DNA from: a virus | Direction: 5' to 3' (one strand) | Length of the DNA: 30,655 bases | IMG/VR virus record: IMGVR_UViG_3300048672_000788 | Location: 1 to 30,655 of that record | Part shown: one piece after another, positions 28,950 to 30,655 of the stretch | Layout of the letters: each line of letters opens with the position of its first letter | Position numbering within the stretch: position 1 is the first letter of the stretch | Program-made: the position numbers and the translations under genes | The notes under the pieces: model-generated | The model's database searches: none | Told to the model about the DNA's origin: nothing | Seen by the model: only the letters and a program-made list of their open reading frames with translations

Positions 28950-30193
28950 GTCTCCGTGTGTGTGTGGATGGGGCGCTGGATTGCCGTGGCTAGCCGCCTG
29001 GTCTCCTGTGCGGCTCTGGTGGCGCGTGCGCGTGCGCGTGCCTCGACCATCGTCTGCCGCGCTCTCCTGGCGGCTTCCTGGGCTCTACCGGTTTCCTGGT
29101 CGAGTCTTGCGGCTCTGTTGCAGGTGGCGCAGATGGGCACGGCGGGCTCGGTGGGATGGATCGGGCAGGATGCCCGGACCGGGTCAGCACGGTGATGGGT
29201 GGTGATGGTGTCCGGTGGATGGTCGGGGAGCTGCGACAGCGTGATGGTGACCAGTCCGACTCCTGCGCCGGTCCATGGGCGCAGAGATGCCCATGTGGTG
29301 ATGTGGACCGGCGTCCAGCCGTGGGTTGCCAGTCGGTTGAGTTCTTTGCGTGCCGTGGTGGAGCAGTCGGAGGTGATGGGGCCGCGTGGGGTGCGCATGG
29401 ATGCGCGTGTGGAGATCGGTAGGTGCTGGTCCAGTGCTGATGCGAGATCGTCGACGCTCACCGCGGTGTCCGATTTTTGTGGTTTGTGAGAATCTTCCTC
29501 CTCCTGGTGTGCCGTTGGGGCGTCCTGGTGAGGAGACTCCAGAACAAGATCAAAAGCAGGAGGAGGAGGATCTTGACCTTCATGATCAAGATCAAGGGCG
29601 CGATCAGGATCAAGGTCAATACGTGGTTGGCTCCCAGCCCCTAAGTACTTAATGCCTGAAAATCCGTCTTCGGTCCGACCTGCATGTTCTTCCAGATCCG
29701 TCACCCCGGGGGGCTTCCGGGCGTCAGATCCCGGTCCACCGACGTCAAGAAATCCGTCTTCGGTCCGACCTGCATATTTGTCATCATCCCGAAGGATTCC
29801 GGACTCACCGATGCCTGAAAACCCGTCATCGGTCTGACCAGGAACAACATGAATTTCGTCTAGAAGATCTGGATCGTCAGATATGTGCCACTCCGTGATC
29901 CAATGTCCATGTTCGTCCTGACGCCGGATACGACGTAGGTACCCGCATGTCTCCAGCATCCCCAGGGCCGTCCGGATCGCGTCACGACCCTCACCCCTGG
30001 GACGTCCCAGAGCCAGGCGCTCAGCGGACGTCACCGATCCAGCAGGGGCCGACAGCACGTACAGAAGCACACCTGCCGCACGGTACGACAGGCGCTGATC
30101 CTGAGCGGCACGGCGGCTCAGTGACACGATCAGATCCCCTAGTGATCGGGACCTGACGACTGGAACCTGGTCGGAAACTAGATCAGACGTCAT
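28946..30193 (-). CDS. Replication initiator-like winged-helix protein, 415 aa
   Basis: Residues about 17-110 form a winged helix (RLSYRAAGVLLYVLS, DAIRTALGMLETCGYLRRI, WITEWHISDD), as in phage and plasmid initiators. Residues about 110-245 are an acidic, repetitive linker in which AGRTEDGF-like units recur three times; the DNA under it carries iteron-like repeats. The C-terminal part has a helical domain (TARKELNRLATHGW) and a cysteine cluster, CPIHPTEPAVPICATC, that may bind zinc. It ends in an arginine- and alanine-rich helix (ARARARATRAAQETRR). An initiator with its own origin inside the gene would resemble lambda O. AGGAAGAG before ATG 30193 supports the start. Confidence 0.75.
   Translation of the reverse strand: MTSDLVSDQVPVVRSRSLGDLIVSLSRRAAQDQRLSYRAAGVLLYVLSAPAGSVTSAERLALGRPRGEGRDAIRTALGMLETCGYLRRIRRQDEHGHWITEWHISDDPDLLDEIHVVPGQTDDGFSGIGESGILRDDDKYAGRTEDGFLDVGGPGSDARKPPGVTDLEEHAGRTEDGFSGIKYLGAGSQPRIDLDPDRALDLDHEGQDPPPPAFDLVLESPHQDAPTAHQEEEDSHKPQKSDTAVSVDDLASALDQHLPISTRASMRTPRGPITSDCSTTARKELNRLATHGWTPVHITTWASLRPWTGAGVGLVTITLSQLPDHPPDTITTHHRADPVRASCPIHPTEPAVPICATCNRAARLDQETGRAQEAARRARQTMVEARARARATRAAQETRRLATAIQRPIHTHTET
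29652..29839. repeat. Iteron-like direct repeats inside the initiator gene
   Basis: A 26-base sequence is identical at 29660-29685 and 29750-29775. A third diverged copy occupies 29811-29839, and its first 29 bases differ from 29652-29680 at three positions. Spacings are about 90 and 69 bases. In protein the copies read as AGRTEDGF repeats. Repeats in the middle of the initiator gene are where lambda-like phages place the origin. Confidence 0.7.
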
Positions 30194-30250
30194 GTAGACT
30201 CTTCCTCTTCCAGAGATACAAGTTCATACCCGGGACCACCACACCGGGAC

Positions 30251-30284
30251 CAGGCCCACAGAGACGGACGACTCTGTGGGCCTG
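30251..30284 (-). terminator. 13-bp hairpin before the initiator gene
   Basis: The arms caggcccacagag (30251-30263) and ctctgtgggcctg (30272-30284) pair perfectly with an 8-base loop. The hairpin follows the stop of the 54-aa frame (30291) by six bases, so transcription from the winged-helix gene may end or pause here. No clear U-tract follows. Confidence 0.65.
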
Positions 30285-30290
30285 ACTTTG

Positions 30291-30455
30291 TCACCGCCGA
30301 CCATCCGGGTACGACGGAACCAGACTCCCCATCGCGTCACCGGGAGACATCCACCCAGTCATGATCATCGTCCTGATCCCGGACTCGATCATCTCCGCAG
30401 GGACTCCCATGATCATGAGGTCTCTCAGAGTCCGGTTGAGGTTGTCGTCTGTCAT
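30291..30455 (-). CDS. Small helical protein, 54 aa, overlapping the winged-helix gene tail
   Basis: ATG 30455 has AGGA seven bases before it, and the frame runs 54 codons to TGA. The product (start MTDDNLNRTLRDLMIMGVPA, with a further helix EMIESGIRTMIMTGWMSPG) looks like a real small amphipathic protein. It overlaps the current 3' part of the winged-helix gene in another frame. With one copy of the adjacent 17-bp repeat, the upstream gene would stop exactly at ATGA with this start, which favours it as a true coupled gene. Confidence 0.55.
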   Translation of the reverse strand: MTDDNLNRTLRDLMIMGVPAEMIESGIRTMIMTGWMSPGDAMGSLVPSYPDGRR

Positions 30456-30655
30456 CGGACGGTCCTGCCGTGCGGACGGTCCTGCCGTGCGGACGGTCGT
30501 GGAGCGTGATGACCGGCGTTCTTCCCGGTAGGTGGGTCATGCTGATCCAGCCCAGATCTTCTAGGCGTCGTAGGTGCACCTGGGTGCTCGACCGAGTCGG
30601 TAGACCGCGGGCTCGGGAGATGGTGCGGACAGATGCCCGGACGGTCGGGACATAT
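30337..30655 (-). CDS. Winged-helix DNA-binding protein, C-terminal part (continuation of the gene at 1-277)
   Basis: This is the 3' part of the junction-spanning gene; bases 30522-30655 duplicate the left edge. The frame encodes the recognition helix region, the wing (GWISMTHLPGRTPVITLHD) and then a charged, histidine- and aspartate-rich tail ending at TGA 30337. The tail overlaps a 54-aa reading frame on the same strand. If one 17-bp copy of the tandem repeat at 30456-30489 is removed, the protein instead ends at a TGA overlapping the next ATG, which looks more natural. The last eight bases differ from the left-edge copy by inversion of a hairpin loop; this changes DIS to YVP in the protein and keeps the frame. 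Confidence 0.65.
   Translation of the reverse strand, partial: YVPTVRASVRTISRARGLPTRSSTQVHLRRLEDLGWISMTHLPGRTPVITLHDRPHGRTVRTAGPSDDRRQPQPDSERPHDHGSPCGDDRVRDQDDDHDWVDVSR
30456..30498. repeat. 17-bp tandem repeat, two copies plus a partial third
   Basis: The unit cggacggtcctgccgtg occurs at 30456-30472 and 30473-30489, followed by a 9-base partial copy. As 17 is not a multiple of three, adding or losing a unit moves the frame of the winged-helix gene that crosses it. Confidence 0.9.
30522..30655. repeat. Terminal redundancy: contig ends overlap (circular or permuted genome)
   Basis: Bases 30522-30647 are identical to bases 1-126. The last eight bases (30648-30655) are the reverse complement of the corresponding bases 127-134, which form the loop of a 6-bp inverted repeat. 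An overlap of this kind is usual when an assembler closes a circular or circularly permuted genome, and an open gene continues across the join. A true terminal repeat in the virion cannot be excluded. Confidence 0.85.

Noticed and set aside
1-30655. tRNA genes, attachment site or integrase
   Set aside because: I searched by eye for cloverleaf-like segments and recombinase motifs and found none that I could support; a tRNA-finding program would be decisive.

Overview
This window is a complete or near-complete genome of a small tailed phage, about 30.5 kb. It is a siphovirus with HK97-type capsid genes, and its sequence was closed as a circle. Bases 1-126 are repeated exactly at 30522-30647, and one gene (a winged-helix protein) runs off the left edge and continues at the right edge. 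The host is probably an actinobacterium. The reasons are a DUF2637-type membrane protein, the style of the tail and head proteins, frequent GTG starts with strong GGAGG sites, and a lone element resembling an actinobacterial type I-E CRISPR repeat. GC content looks to be in the mid-50s by eye, so a very GC-rich host such as Streptomyces is not required. I saw no tRNA, integrase, endolysin or recognisable holin.

Layout. Two blocks diverge from about 278-396. The rightward block (397-5364) holds early or accessory genes: mostly unknown small proteins, a possible ribbon-helix-helix protein, a DUF2637/helix-turn-helix membrane protein with a dense GATC cluster, and a small MerR/excisionase-like protein. 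It also has a regulatory stretch (3773-4063) with a perfect 19-bp inverted repeat and the CRISPR-repeat-like element. The leftward block crosses the circle junction and carries nearly everything else. In transcription order these are the winged-helix protein, a 54-aa protein, a replication initiator with internal iteron-like repeats, a DnaQ-like exonuclease, a Sak4-like ATPase and a zinc-ribbon protein. Next come a GT2 glycosyltransferase interrupted by an amber codon, small zinc-binding proteins, terminase small and large subunits, portal-MuF, ClpP-like protease and major capsid protein. Head decoration and connector genes, two paralogous tail-tube proteins, the frameshifted tail chaperone, tape measure, minor tail protein and a tail-tip fibre complete it. 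The two blocks converge on a 17-bp-stem bidirectional terminator at 5374-5412. Many leftward genes overlap by ATGA or TGATG, which suggests translational coupling.

How it works together. The replication genes (initiator, exonuclease, Sak4-like recombinase) lie just downstream of the presumed regulator. The morphogenesis genes follow in the usual order from terminase to fibre. One gene on the opposite strand (26518-26850), with its own well-spaced promoter, and the adjacent glycosyltransferase look like added cargo.

Most interesting points: a candidate solitary CRISPR repeat that could act as an RNA anti-CRISPR; the amber-split membrane glycosyltransferase; an 8-nt hairpin-loop inversion that distinguishes the two ends of the contig; a 17-bp tandem duplication that appears to have shifted a reading frame; and the GATC cluster and iterons as origin candidates.
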